A stretch of 64,000 bases of DNA from Planococcus citri (taxonomy: Eukaryota; Arthropoda; Insecta; Hemiptera; Pseudococcidae), in contig NC_088679.1 in NCBI RefSeq assembly GCF_950023065.1, positions 20,274,001-20,338,000 on the forward strand, written 5' to 3'. This document shows positions 11,021 to 22,499 of this stretch, one piece after another (the stretch's first letter is position 1; each line of letters begins with the position of its first letter). Under the pieces are notes generated by a model that saw only the letters and a program-made list of their open reading frames with translations, ran no database searches and was not told the DNA's origin. The translations under genes and the position numbers were made by a program.

Positions 11021-12529
11021 GTTATATACAGAGCTCAAATAAATTTGAGTAGACACTTACTTCTTTAGGCAACCATCTTGTTATTGCACTACTTACAAAT
11101 GCAGAGTGTTTTGTGTGTAGCGAATATGGACAAGTGGTTTCGAGTATAAGGAAGAAAAACCAATAGTCCACAAAATACAATTCAGCTGCTTGATCGAAGA
11201 ATAGAAAGCTCTCCAGAGACTCGAATTTTACCAAATAAAATCTGTTAACTAGTTATTCATTGGCGAAATAAAAAAATTGAAAGTGAAGCAAAAAGATTTC
11301 ACATCAAAGTATCCAAAAATTCATATATTTTTATAATAGGTAGGTAAGTATTCGTCTCTCAAAGACCCATGCGATAAATTGCGTTTCCTGGCGCTATAAA
11401 TTCTAGCAAACATTTTCACGAAGGAAGCTCTCGATGAAAACACCACTTACTGGTAAAATATTGCTGGTAAACCATTTGCGGCAAATCAACGAAAAATTGA
11501 ATGAGATTGCCATTATTTTAAAAGAAAAGATAAACTTGTGTCGGGGAAATTAAATTAAAACAAAACAAAACAACAAAAAAGAATCCTCGTACAATTTCGC
11601 TTCACCATCGGAACGACGAACGTGGGCATGGTAAGAATATATACGTGAACCTCGAAGTTTGTAATTAAATTAAGCTTCAATAACGTTTCAGTGAACTTGT
11701 TTTCGAAATTGGTTATCGGTGTTACATTGTGCATGAGATTCTATTCGACGATATACCGCAGCATCGCATTCACGCATTCAGCGAATTCTCAAATGTGCTC
11801 TACGATTAGAGGTGGCTACAACTATACAATTTAACTGCACCGGAGGAGATTTTTAAATTTATTATCGAAAGTACTCCGTAATCGTTCCTAGACCTATCTA
11901 CCTAAATAGTGCCAACTTACAGAAGTATAGGTATACGTAGGTAGGTAGGTACTCGCGTTTCATTCGATAACGCTTCTGTACTTCTATTGTCTTTAATAAG
12001 GTTACTCTTAATTATGGAAAGATAACGCTGAACGCTGAGCGAAGTACGGTTTATTTTTATCTGTGTTCAGCAGGTTTAAATTTGTCGCGAAATTCTAATT
12101 TAATTGTTATGCTGAGCAATGAATGGAATGAACTTTGATGTGAACTGAAATGAGTTTCTTGAGTTGAAGTATGATTTTCATTCCTGCAGGTATGTACTAG
12201 CTGGGTGAGGATATCTCTACCTATCTTTAAATTAGAATATATTTTATGGAGTGCTTAGGGGGTCAGATCCTAATTACCGTATTATGGGAACTCAAGACAG
12301 ATAAGTAAATGATTTAATACTATAATACGGTTCATAGGTAATTGAGCTCCTTTCCAAAATCAGTGTTGCCACTTTTGATGATAAAAATTAGTTTTGAAAA
12401 CATACGTACAATTAAATGAAAGCACGAATTAAAAATCCTGAAAAATTCTGAAAATAATGAAAAGTTTCTGAAGCAGACAAAGCATCGAAAGAGCTCGTGC
12501 AAAAAATCTTTCATTACCGGGCAACATTT
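11021..12529. other. Unique-looking spacer between inverted arrays
   Basis: This 1.5 kb lies between the forward and reverse minisatellite arrays. It includes GTAGGTAGGTA runs at about 11338 and 11938-11950. A minus-strand frame at 11234-11040 runs into a donor-like AAGAA|GTAAGT near 11057, but no partner exon is evident. Otherwise I see nothing specific. Confidence 0.4.
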
Positions 12530-12890
12530 CATTTTCAGGCATAGAAGTGTATTTTTCGACTTTTGGTGAATTTTCAAAAACCGTTGGGTCAAAAATGCGA
12601 AAAAAATTGAAATTTCACCAATTTCACTTGGAAAAGTGAAATTTATTATGTAGGTAGGTATCTTACATATTTTTGACCCCTCGAATTGATTGAAAATACC
12701 TAGTTTAAAGACGTTTTCAGCTGTTCTGGAGCCTTCGAAAGATTTTCGAATAATAAGTAGATATTGAAATTTTTACAGAATTTTATCAAAATGAGTTGGA
12801 CTGCACAAATTTCCATTATGCCTCAATTTCAACATTCTGAGTCAATCGGAGGCTTTTCAAGTCGTTCTAGAGCCTCTATCCCAGTGTTTA
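12530..12890 (-). repeat. Dispersed repeat, copy B of the inverted pair
   Basis: This is the reverse-complement counterpart of 8585-8950. On the minus strand the unit leads directly from the minisatellite (…CACTGGGATAGAGGC) into the repeat body (AGCCTCCGATTGACTCAG). In copy A the equivalent junction lacks the minisatellite, which suggests that the array expanded within the repeat. Confidence 0.65.
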
Positions 12891-13131
12891 AAACGGCATC
12901 TGTCTCAAACACAGTTCCCAACTGGGGTCTGAACACACACACTGTTTGAAACAGCGTCTGTCTCAAACACAGGTCCTAACTTGGGTCTGAACACACACAC
13001 TGATTCCAACAGTGTCTGTTTCAAACACAGGTCACACACTGGGCCTGGACACACCCACTGGTTGAAATGGTGTCTTGTTTCAAACGAAGGTACTAACTTG
13101 GGTCTGCAGTTCTGAACACAGTCACACCCAC
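12891..13131 (-). repeat. 58-bp minisatellite, about four copies, reverse orientation
   Basis: Reverse-complement copies of the unit at 10613-11020, recognisable by TCTGAACACACCCACTG and GTCTGTCTCAAACACAGG. The last unit is cut by the element starting at 13134, and the array resumes at 14108. Confidence 0.8.
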
Positions 13132-13430
13132 AACCCTATTGACAAAAATTGTGCGTACAACATGCTGAAATGCATGCTTTTTTGCATATCACACTCATGC
13201 TTGAATTTGGACTTTTCAAAAAATCGCATGGTATTCAGCCAGTGAATAGCATGCTTAAAAGTAAACTAAAAGTATGTAGGTACAAAAAGTGCAGAAATTT
13301 TAGCAGAAAAATTGCTCATAAGTTCATAACTCACAGGCAATACTATCTACCAATTAATTGTGAATTTTAAGACATTCTCAATAGATAATTTTTTCAAAAA
13401 AATGAAAAAAAAATTGAAAAATGTTGGCAT

Positions 13431-13500
13431 GCGGGCATCGATTTTCGATTACTGCGTTGCATTGCGTGGCTGCTTAACTCACTCGGCCACCTAGCAGCTT
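13431..13500 (-). repeat. tRNA-like segment (Leu/Ser-type A box)
   Basis: On the minus strand TGGCCGAGTGAGTTA (13489-13475) is an excellent A box of the kind in tRNA-Leu or tRNA-Ser. AATCGAAAATCGATGCC (about 13450-13434) is a B-box remnant. A-rich sequence (13400-13420) follows on the minus-strand 3' side. The acceptor stem is not paired, so this is a tRNA-derived relic inside the TIR element. Confidence 0.5.
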
Positions 13501-13635
13501 ATCAGACTAGAGGTTATTTTTGCATAAATGTTATCAATTTTTGGACTTGGAAAAATGGAAAAATTTTTACTCACTGGTTGCATTTTAGAAAATACTTGGT
13601 TGCTAGTGCTTCTGTTTAGCATGCAATAATGCACA

Positions 13636-14019
13636 TGAAGAGTGATATTCCAAAACTCGCTTTGTCCATTTTTATCGAAGTGCGTTTTTCAACGATACCG
13701 GGTAGATGAAGTATTAACTCACATTTCTACATCATCGACCTATCAAAATGAGGTGTTAAAACTCACCTAAATAGCCAATTCACTAAAAATTAAAAAAAAA
13801 TAATGTTCCAAAACACGCTTTGTCCATTTTTATTGAAATTTTTTTCAGCAGTATCTAGTGGATGAAGTGTATACTTACACCCCTACCTCATAAATCCACC
13901 CAAATAAAGTGTTAAACTCGCCTAAAAAGCCAATTTACCCGTTTAAAGGGAAACTGTTTTTCCTCTTTTCTGAAAAGTTGTGAAAATGGACAAAGCGAGT
14001 TTTGGAATATCACTCTTCA
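13636..14019. mobile_element. MITE with 37-bp perfect terminal inverted repeats
   Basis: 13636-13672 and 13983-14019 are perfect inverted repeats of 37 bp, starting TGAAGAGTGATATTCC. A diverged direct copy of the inner part (CAAAACACGCTTTGTCC) lies at about 13808, so the interior consists of two related ~160-bp halves. It is nested inside element 13134-14107. Perfect arms suggest it is young. A similar design, but unrelated ends, is seen at 19066-19264. Confidence 0.75.
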
Positions 14020-14107
14020 CATTTTTAACTTGATAATGCACGCTTTTATACCAGTCCAAAATCACGCATTGTTACGCATGCTTTTAAGCATAATTTTGTT
14101 AATAGGG

Positions 14108-14406
14108 AACACAGGTCGTACGTTGGGTCTGAACACACCCACTGATTGAAACAGTGTCTGTCTCAAACACAGGTCCTAGTCCTAACCTGGGTCTGAACAC
14201 ACCCACTGATTCAAATAGTGTCTGTCTCAACCACAGGTTCTTACTTTGTTCTAAACACATCCACTGATTGAAACAGACTCTGTCCCAGCCACAGGTTCAT
14301 ACTTGGGTCTGAACACACCTACTGGTTGAAACAGGGTCTGTCTCAACCACAATTCCTTACTTGGGTCTGAATAACACACCCACTGGTTGAAACAGTGTCT
14401 CACTCA
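14108..14406 (-). repeat. 58-bp minisatellite, about five copies, reverse orientation
   Basis: Continuation of the array broken by the element ending at 14107. Units read TCTGAACACACCCACTG then GAAACAGTGTCTGTCTC. One unit carries a short internal duplication (TCCTAGTCCTAAC). Confidence 0.8.
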
Positions 14407-14460
14407 TCCACTGGTGTTTTCACTTCGATTGTTTGATTTTGGCAAAGAATGAATGGAAAA

Positions 14461-14668
14461 TGAATGGAAGAAAGAAAGAAAGAACCGACAAAAAAGCAGA
14501 AAGGTGATGAAAAGTCGAAAAGACAGAAAGACAAAAAGACGAAATGACAAAACGACAAAAATATGAAAAGACAAATCGACAAAAAGACGAAAAGACAAAA
14601 AGATGAAAAGACAAAACGACAAAAAGACGAATAGACAAAAAGATGAAAAAACAGAAAGACAAAAATAC
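14461..14668 (+). repeat. Polypurine microsatellite (GACRAAAA-type)
   Basis: About 200 bp of almost pure purine with cytosine only in GAC, built from units such as GACAAAAAGACGAAAA. All overlapping minus-strand frames are Phe/Ser/Leu-rich artefacts of the repeat and are not annotated as genes. Confidence 0.85.
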
Positions 14669-16655
14669 TGGTTATCCGACCAACCATAATAAAAACATTT
14701 CTCAAGCCTTTATTCGGCATCACACAAAGTAGGTACTCAAGGTGAATGAAAAACGACCCCGGCAGGATCCATTAAACAATCAAACCATTTCAAAATTCAA
14801 CTCGAACGAATAAATTATCGGCCAGCGACGGCGGCGACGACGACGACGTCGAACAATTTAATCGAAATGCCTAACGCGAGTCTTTTCATCTCGACTCGTC
14901 GTAGCGATAATATACATAAAATCGTCAAAAATCAATGGAATATAACGGTTAATTAAAATTTCAGCTGGCGGAGTTTTTCAACATGGCGAATAATTAAATC
15001 TGCATGTTGAATATTTAACAGCCTCGGCCAAAAAGGGCACACGAATTTGACGACGACGCCGACGACGGAAGGAAAAAAGCTTACGATTCCGGCCAAATAC
15101 TCCAGCCCTGCCTGGCTCAAGAGAACGTTTCTTAGTTCGGCGTATTAAAACTCGTGGCACGATTTTTATATGTAAAAGTGTAGCCGAACCAGTACACAAC
15201 GGCTCACTAACCACTAGCAGCGAATCCGCGGCAACGTTAAATTTCTCATTAAATCTACAGACAACGAACTTAAGCCACTCGAACGAGTGGAACAGCCCGT
15301 TTTTGAAAAGCCATAAACGAGGCGAGACGAAGACGAGTACTCCAGCATCCGACATCCAACGCCCGAGTAATATTTACTAAACGATGGCGGCGGAGTACAC
15401 TTTGTGTTTTCAATTTATCATTGTAAATCGTTTTGCACGTAGACTGACATTTTGCATAGAGACTACACGACGAGTAAATAGGTTCGTATTTGCCCCGTTG
15501 TGGCGCTGGATGGCGTGGCGTTGCCAAAGCTAAAGCTATCCCTATTGTGTATGCCACAATGTACATTAAAAGCTACCCGTACCGTACGTAGACAGTTTCG
15601 GTGTTCTAGCATCGATGATTAAAAAGTCTTTTGATAAACTCGCTGCAGTCAGCAGCGTTGACGACGACGACAAGTGTTCGCACAAATTTCCGCTTGACCC
15701 AACCAGTATAATTTGCTGCTCGTATCGTGACTTTTCAAAACCGAGCCAAGTTCTCGCACATTGTTATCGTCGCGTCGCGCCGGTTTTAAAAGCGTGAATT
15801 TCAAACACTTGTACACTTTACACCATTTCAACACACAAAGAAGAAAAGTTACCCGAATGGGACTCATACGCCCGCGATAGCGGATCACGACGGTGGCGAA
15901 ACTTAAACCCAAGTAATTAGCTATCACGTAGGTGATATCTGCATAATTCATGATGCCGTGTGAAAAGTCACGTGCCACGAAATATACCTTATATTTTTAT
16001 ACATATGAATACAAGAGCCACACAGAAGCTTTATAAAGAAGAACTGCTGCGAAACACGCTCGAGAAAAGTTTTCTTCCGTTGGTCTCGGTTTTGGCTTTT
16101 TGAAAAGGCGAAAAATTAATATAGCCTAAGTTATAGCCGAATAGTTGAAAAAGTAGGTAGCTGGGTACCTGCCTACGCTGAAACAAAATCCTCCAACGCA
16201 ACGTAACCGAAACACTTTGCTCTTTGGCTCTTCGACTTGGCAAAAATTATCAGAGCGAGGATAAAAGTTGAGCAATTTCTTCTTCCTCGTGCATCTTCGC
16301 CTTTTAATTCATAAATGTAGTCGCGTGAGCGAGGCTACTGAAGTTGTAAAGTTTGTTCGAAGTGGTAATATTACTTGGTAGGTAATATCGTTTTTGTTTC
16401 TTTATTAAGTTGTTTTTATATGAAATGAAGGTTGTCTGTAAGGATTTATTTCATCTAACCAAGACTATGTAGGGTTTGACGAGAAAATGTCAAAATCTTG
16501 TCATCTTGGATTTGAATGAACCCTTTGTCAATGAAAAGATCACCCCAGAAAGCTTCCAAAATTCAATTTTCAGCTACTTGCTGAATTCACTTTTCGATTT
16601 TAAAAGGAATTCTGAGTGGGTGGATAAATTAAGTTATTGGTTTCACGATAAAAGT
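14669..16655. other. Low-repeat block with CpG and (GAC)n clusters
   Basis: From about 14740 to 16330 the sequence is richer in CpG than its surroundings. It contains three short GAC/CGA triplet runs, near 14826-14852, 15049-15067 and 15658-15672. No repeat or transposon end is apparent, which suggests conserved single-copy host DNA such as a promoter, enhancer or non-coding exon. Frames of about 100 codons occur on the minus strand without domains or splice support. Confidence 0.35.
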
Positions 16656-16840
16656 GAAGGAGATCCAATCAAGAGGAAAACGATTGGATCTGATTAGATC
16701 AAATCGTATTCAAACATTTTCTGGATCCAATTTGATCATACCTACCAGATTCAATCAGTTCAGATCAGAATTTTCATCAGATAGATCCATTCAGACCTGA
16801 TCGTGTCCAATCTTTCTCTTCCGAGAAGATCTAATCAAAC
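16656..16840. repeat. Cluster of GATC-containing inverted words
   Basis: GATCCAATC and GATTGGATC form a 9-bp-stem hairpin at about 16660-16690. Related words (GATCTGATTAGATCAAATC, GGATCCAATTTGATC, CAGATAGATCC) recur to about 16840. This is a local degenerate palindrome cluster with no known function. Confidence 0.45.
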
Positions 16841-17239
16841 AGGTTTCCAAAATTTTAGGTGCTTAGGTACATTCTTTTCTCGATCCTTATGGTGTAAATT
16901 CAGCATACACCAAACCTTCAGACTCAGCTCGACTGGCTCCCTTATCAGATATGGTTAATTTTCGGATCATGATCAGATGTCACTTCCTTCCTCTCCATTC
17001 AAGAGTGATGGGATCACTCCAAGCCACCCATCAGGAATACCAACGCAATTTGACCTTAAAAATCCTAGCATGCCTCCTCAAATGATTCTTCAAGTTTTAC
17101 GAAAGGTGTGACGTCATGTTAAGGAGATGTTAATAGATTTGCATAACCAGTTCGCCGTAAATACACACAATATGGTCATTTCACCTCAATTCGACTAACG
17201 CAACGTTTTTGAGCCATTTTTTTTTTTTTTTTTTTACAG

Positions 17240-17395
17240 TGTCTACCCACCCAATAAGTAAGAAACCCGCAATCAGTTTGGTCCCAGCTTCCTCAGAGGG
17301 TGCGGCGGTGAGAGGGGGCTTCAATTAATTTTCACATTGTCTCGAGGTACTCAACTTCAGCAGCGTATACCTCCAAAGCTATGATACTTTGACCA
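17240..17395 (-). repeat. Dispersed repeat with poly(A), copy 1
   Basis: The block from GTCTACCCACCCAATAAG to CCTCCAAAGCTATG is repeated at 23908-24062 in the same orientation with about 85-90% similarity by eye. A run of about 20 T precedes it on the plus strand (17216-17235). On the minus strand the repeat therefore ends in poly(A), like a retroposed sequence. Confidence 0.6.
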
Positions 17396-17639
17396 AAACT
17401 GATTCCACAGTTCGAAAGGGCATTGTATTTTGAACTTTTTAAGTATTTGGAAATTTTCAAAAGTTGAAAGTTGAACTTTCAAATAAAAAGTTCCAATTTC
17501 AAAATAGCGCTGTAAGCGGGAGCCACCAATTAAACTTCTGAAAAAATGTCCATAGATGAACTTTTTGGTGCTTTTTTGAAATATTTAATTTTCGAGATCA
17601 GATCTTTCAATGAATGGAGAGCACCCCCTCCCCCAAATT

Positions 17640-17990
17640 TGGGTAAATTTTTCAAAAAAAAAAATCTGGGGCATGTAATACATCGAATTGTATGTTTTTG
17701 GTCACGCTGAACACGAATATGACGTCAGATTTTCGATTGCACCCATCCACAGCCTCCAACACCTTTCCTAAGGGGGTAAAAGTCAAAAAAATGGTTTCAT
17801 TTGTGTGGCACATGAAATATGTAGTATGTTTTCGATATTGCTGAACATGAATATATCCTTGGATTTTCAAATTGACCTCCCTCGCCCATTTTAAATGGTA
17901 GCTCCCACTTACATAGCCATTTTGAAATTTGAACTTTTGAAAAGGGTACCCTTCCCCCCCCCCTATTAAGATGGGCAAAATGCCCTCAAC
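17640..17990 (+). repeat. Dispersed repeat shared with 58.8-59.1 kb
   Basis: Contains two diverged sub-units with GCTGAACACGAATATGACGTC and GCTGAACATGAATATATCC. The block is found in reverse orientation at about 58820-59100, where CGTCATATTCGTGTTCAGCG occurs. A frame on the minus strand (17978-17652) runs through it, and a similar frame occurs in the other copy, so the frame belongs to the repeat. No protein family is recognised. Confidence 0.55.
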
Positions 17991-19065
17991 CTCGGATTTT
18001 GATAAAACTCACGAAGTATGTTTAGTAGGTACCCGAAAAAAATAATTTTGGGCCCATGAACCGCCTCTCGCCTCACCCCCTCAGCCAGGGGGGCCAAAAA
18101 ACGTTTTTTTCACGGTAAAATTTCGGCGTCAGTGCGTGTTTGAGATAAATTTTTTCTATGAACGGATAATATCCCGAATTTTTTCAGAATTTATCATCGT
18201 GATGGAGGGGGGAAGAAGGGGAATCAAAAGAAAACTTTTAAATCGACATTACTCTGAAACGAAAAAACATTACCAAAACTATTTTTTCGTCAAATAGGGT
18301 ATGTATCTTCAGGTCTTCAGATTCTCCACCTGAAGTGATTCGGCTTTTGGGGAGTAAACCTGTACGTATTAATTATAAGTTTTTTCTGATTCTATCCAAC
18401 GAGGGCAATATAATGGTTGACACGGGAGTAGGTAAAAGCGATCCTACTTATGCCATTGTACTGTGGAATATATTTTCCTAGTTTGAATGTGTAGAGTTTT
18501 TTATATAATTTATAATTAAGGGAAACGTGTTATAATCAATTTTATCAATTATAACAAAGTGTTCGTAATTATCGTGTGTTCTTATTTCACGTTCGTACGA
18601 ATTAACACAAAATAATCGCGACCAAAACTGTTTAGGTAGGCAAATATAGGTAGGTACTCAAAAGCTGAGCTAGCAGCGGGTAAGTGTGTTTATAATTGAG
18701 ACAAGAAATACTGCTTAGAGAGTATTTCTCATCGTAACCTATTAGGCATTTATTTTCATCACATCCCCTTACGAGTGCGTGTATATTACCTATCTAACAA
18801 TAGGTACCTTTAAAAAAATGTCGGAGCAAAAAAAATTTTCCCACCTCCCTTGCTTTCAATAGCAAAAAAACTGTTTTTTTTTTCAGAGGAAAAAAATCTT
18901 GCTTCAACAAGTTTTGAATAAAAAATTCTGGATTCACTCAAAATGCTTACATGAAGAAGACATTATTCCAGCAACGTGAACTTTTTCAAAAATTTTTGCC
19001 CCCTCCCCCGGGGGGAAGATATTGACAAAAGAAAATCTGAAGCCACCCTGTCTCTAAACCTATAT
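17991..19065. other. Spacer, nothing specific
   Basis: AT-rich DNA with several homopolymer runs and GTAGGTA words. There are no supported genes or element ends. Confidence 0.4.
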
Positions 19066-19264
19066 AATTGAAGCATGTGTTTCCAAAACGCACCAAGTCC
19101 ATTTTCAAAGATTCTGAGGTTGCAAGGCCATCTAGCATAAAGTTGCGGCCAAGAAAATCAGCCAATTTGGGCCATTTCTACGTTTCCAAATTGTACTAAG
19201 TACCATGAATTTCTTATGAATATTTTTTCGGACTTAGTGCGTTTTGGAAACACCTGCTTCAATT
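19066..19264. mobile_element. 199-bp MITE with ~35-bp inverted repeats
   Basis: The left end AATTGAAGCATGTGTTTCC and the right end, on the opposite strand AATTGAAGCAGGTGTTTCC, continue as matching arms through AAAACGCAC and AAGTCC with two mismatches in about 35 bp. It has no coding capacity. Confidence 0.7.
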
Positions 19265-22200
19265 CAAGCATATGAATTTTTTTCTTTCAAAAATATATCT
19301 GCATGAGTACTATAATATTGGTATTTTTTTCAAATTTTCCCTCTAGGTAGGCAATGCGTTTTGTCAGCCCTGGCTGCCCTTATGCTGGCTACTGGCCTGC
19401 TTACTATTATTAATGTATAAATACAAAGTGATTAAATATTGAGGATTTTGATATTTCTTAAAAGCTTAGCATTTCGCTTTTGATTCCGATAACACGTTGA
19501 TTGCATTTTACTTTTTTTATTTGCACTTATCTGCATTTATACCAAACTTCTAACGTACGTAGGTATAGGTATAGGTACCTATGGAATTTTCCACATTATC
19601 GATTCTGCACAATTCTTGGCATATTTCAACGCTTCACCAGACATCTCCTCCCAGAAGTGGAAAAAACAATTCGAAAATCATTCGTAGTGTGTTTTTAAAA
19701 AGTAAACGGTACGTATACGAATGTCAAGACGTATCAAACCTGCCTTCGAGCTCATACCAAATGCGTATCTACCAACGAGTGCATTGGAATGAATATTTAA
19801 AATTTGATCATTCCGAGAAACATTTCAAAATAAATAAAAAAATTGACGGTAATGCAAACAGTAGGTACGAGAATAGAAACCATATTCTTACAATATTTTC
19901 ATTGTGATATGAATCTGCCTTTATAGATCTAAGAAACCCATTAATTTAATCAATCTCGAGTAGGTATACATCGCAAGTGTATTGTCCGCTACTATAGTGT
20001 GCCCGATCATTAACGAAACAAGCGCAAAATTTACAAAAGCTCGGTATTCGAAAAGTTTTAAGTTTTACAAGACTACTAGCATTAAGCTCATTAGAGTAGG
20101 AGCATGGCTGCTCTCTTTTGAACAAGTTTTAAATGTAATTCATCAATTATCGCTTAATCTTAGCGTACGTATTGTCCGCCTTTCCAACGGTTATATTGCT
20201 CTTAATAGGGTAATTTAAGAAATAGGTGGTGTTTTCAGTAGACTCATTAATGCTGATGTTGAGCACTTTCATAACCATTATTTACCTCTATAAAATGCTA
20301 TAAATCGTTAATGGAAAAATATTTTTTTCAAAGTTAACTTAGGCGTGTATAAAAGCACGCCATCTTATTATACCATATACAATTTTTTTCAATTTTTTTT
20401 TAATCACTGCGAATGAGCCTATATAATAATCATGGTTAAATAATAATCGCTATATGGTTCGAGTTAGGCAACCATGTAAAGCATATGCTGCTTCATACGC
20501 TGTACGTATTTCACCAAAACGATTCACAATTTAGTCTAAATGTTCGTTAAGTAATACTTTAATACGTAAAGTAGGTTTCGTTTTCAATTTCACGGGTAAA
20601 TGAATGCAACGCCAACGCGTACCAAGTTTACCATTTGTTATTTGTACCGGGAGCTGGCTTGAATTTACATCATTAAAGAATAATTTACCATTAAAACTGA
20701 ACTACGACGTGAATCCAGTTGGGGAATTTTTTTCCCTTAGAATTAAATGAGAAAAAAATTAGCCACAGAGTAATTTCAAATTACAAACTCGTGTTCAGTT
20801 CTTTAATAAGGCAGATATCTGAAAGGACTTAATTACACAAAGAAAGTCTCTCTTTTTTTTATTATGAAAGGCTTGTTTTTCGCAAGATACTTCGATGTAA
20901 TAAGTGAGTATACACTGTACCTTTTCTAAATGTACAGCCTACGTCTGCTGAACAAAATTGCTGAAAAGAAATCTTATCTGGGATGTAGAAAAAATTAAGA
21001 AGTATTATTATCCTGTATTTAAGAATTTATTTTGTGCTGTGTAAGTAAGTGCCTGTTTTGTATTTTCAAATCTTTTTTCTCCTCTGTAAGACGGTGACTT
21101 TTTTCTTGGCTGTTTGTGAAACGTTGAATAGTATTAAAAAATAATGTAGGTAGGTATTTGAGAATTTATTAAGAGCTTTTTTTTTTTTACAAGATTGCAA
21201 AAAGAAGTACCCACCTACGAATTAATTTTTTCAAATCCAATTTCATGAATGAAGAACAAACGAGAATTAATTAAGAAGTAGTTCGCCCTAAAAATTGCGA
21301 ATAATAATTGTATCTTTTTCAAAATAAAAATTTTCTCTCGCTGCATTTTTAAATTATTCAACGTTGTTTGTCCCAGTAAAAAAAGCTAGGTATTTTTCTG
21401 AAATTATCCTCACTTAAAAAACTGTATCAAATCTTTCGTAACACGATTGAAAAAAAAATCACCCAGAAACAATACGCGCCCTTCACAATTGAAAATCTCT
21501 GCTCACCACAAGCCACGGTAAAAATCATTTCGCCGCCGAAACTTGGCTAATAAATGACAAGCGTACATTATAAATGAGCTTTCCGAGCGATTCGACGAGA
21601 CGCGACGCGACAGCATTAAAGAGAATTTCAAATCAAATGACATTTCGCTGTAGTTGCTATAGGTGACCTGGCAAATTGAAAATTAAAATTTCTCCATCAA
21701 AAGGTATTCGAATAAATTCAATTAAACGTCGGTTTGTATAACGGAAGTAAAAAGACGAACGGTGGGAGGGGGAAACGCGACAGCAATCATGATAATGGAG
21801 TCGTAACCCGGAGAAAGAAAAAATCCGCAAAAAAAGCCACCGCAAGCGCTTTATTTCTGGGCGAAAACTCATTTCCTTTTACGATGATTGATATACGATA
21901 TCGGCGAGAAAAAGTGACACGACAAGATAGATGGCATTTAGGCCGCGTATATAGCATAAAACTGTCGCGGTGACAATAATTAATAACACGATTAGGAGAA
22001 TAGAAGAGTATGTCAAAAGGAGCATACCGCGTACGCGAGAACGAGCTATACACGACGACGATGGTGATGCAAGGAAACAAAACATTATAGGTTGACAAAA
22101 ATTACATCGTCGAGGATAAAGGTAAAAAATTGCTAGCTGAAAGCGTTTATTCGTCCGTAATATGTTTTCTTATGTCGGTTACATTGTGTTTACTTGTGTA

Positions 22201-22499
22201 TACTTGCTGCACGCTGGAGGCTTTTTCCACCAGACAAAAAACAGCTCTGGTTTTGACGTTCAGGAAAAGTGTCTGAAGGATCTGGGTACATTTTGAGGTT
22301 CCTTTCTCCAAGTACATATATATTGTACTTGCAAATACTGAGTAGGAACATTTGGATTAGGTACCTATCTTATATCTACATTGGTACCTACGTCTTGTAT
22401 GAGAACCTGGATTATTTTTTGTCACAATTTCAGATAGGAGCGATTTGGGGGGGGGGTGAAGGTATGCGAATATGTGAATTAAAAAAAAAAAGTAGGTAT
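19265..22499. other. Low-repeat DNA without a supported gene
   Basis: Contains GTAGGTATAGGTATAGGTACC at about 19559 and a CpG-containing block at 21440-22120. Frames at 19501-19907 and 21787-22098 have no recognisable domain. A poly-T run lies at 21178-21189. Confidence 0.35.

Larger units (their letters stand above)
13134..14107. mobile_element. TIR element CCCTATTRACAAAA splitting the minisatellite
   Basis: The left end CCCTATTGACAAAAATTGTG and the right end, read on the opposite strand as CCCTATTAACAAAATTATG, are inverted repeats with few mismatches. The element lies between two blocks of the same reverse-oriented minisatellite, so it inserted into a pre-existing array, though part of one unit seems lost. 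It carries GCATGC-rich subterminal sequence, a tRNA-like segment, and a nested MITE. No transposase is visible. Confidence 0.6.

Noticed and set aside
11040..11234. Minus-strand exon ending in a GTAAGT donor
   Set aside because: The donor is good, but the upstream frame has no acceptor or ATG and no downstream exon could be matched.
14400..14723. Overlapping minus-strand frames rich in Phe, Ser, Leu and Cys
   Set aside because: They are the translation of the GACRAAAA purine repeat; all three frames are open because the repeat lacks stop codons.
16476..16697. Plus-strand frame of 73 codons with a plausible composition
   Set aside because: No recognisable family, start context, splice site or polyadenylation signal; its end runs into the GATC repeat cluster.
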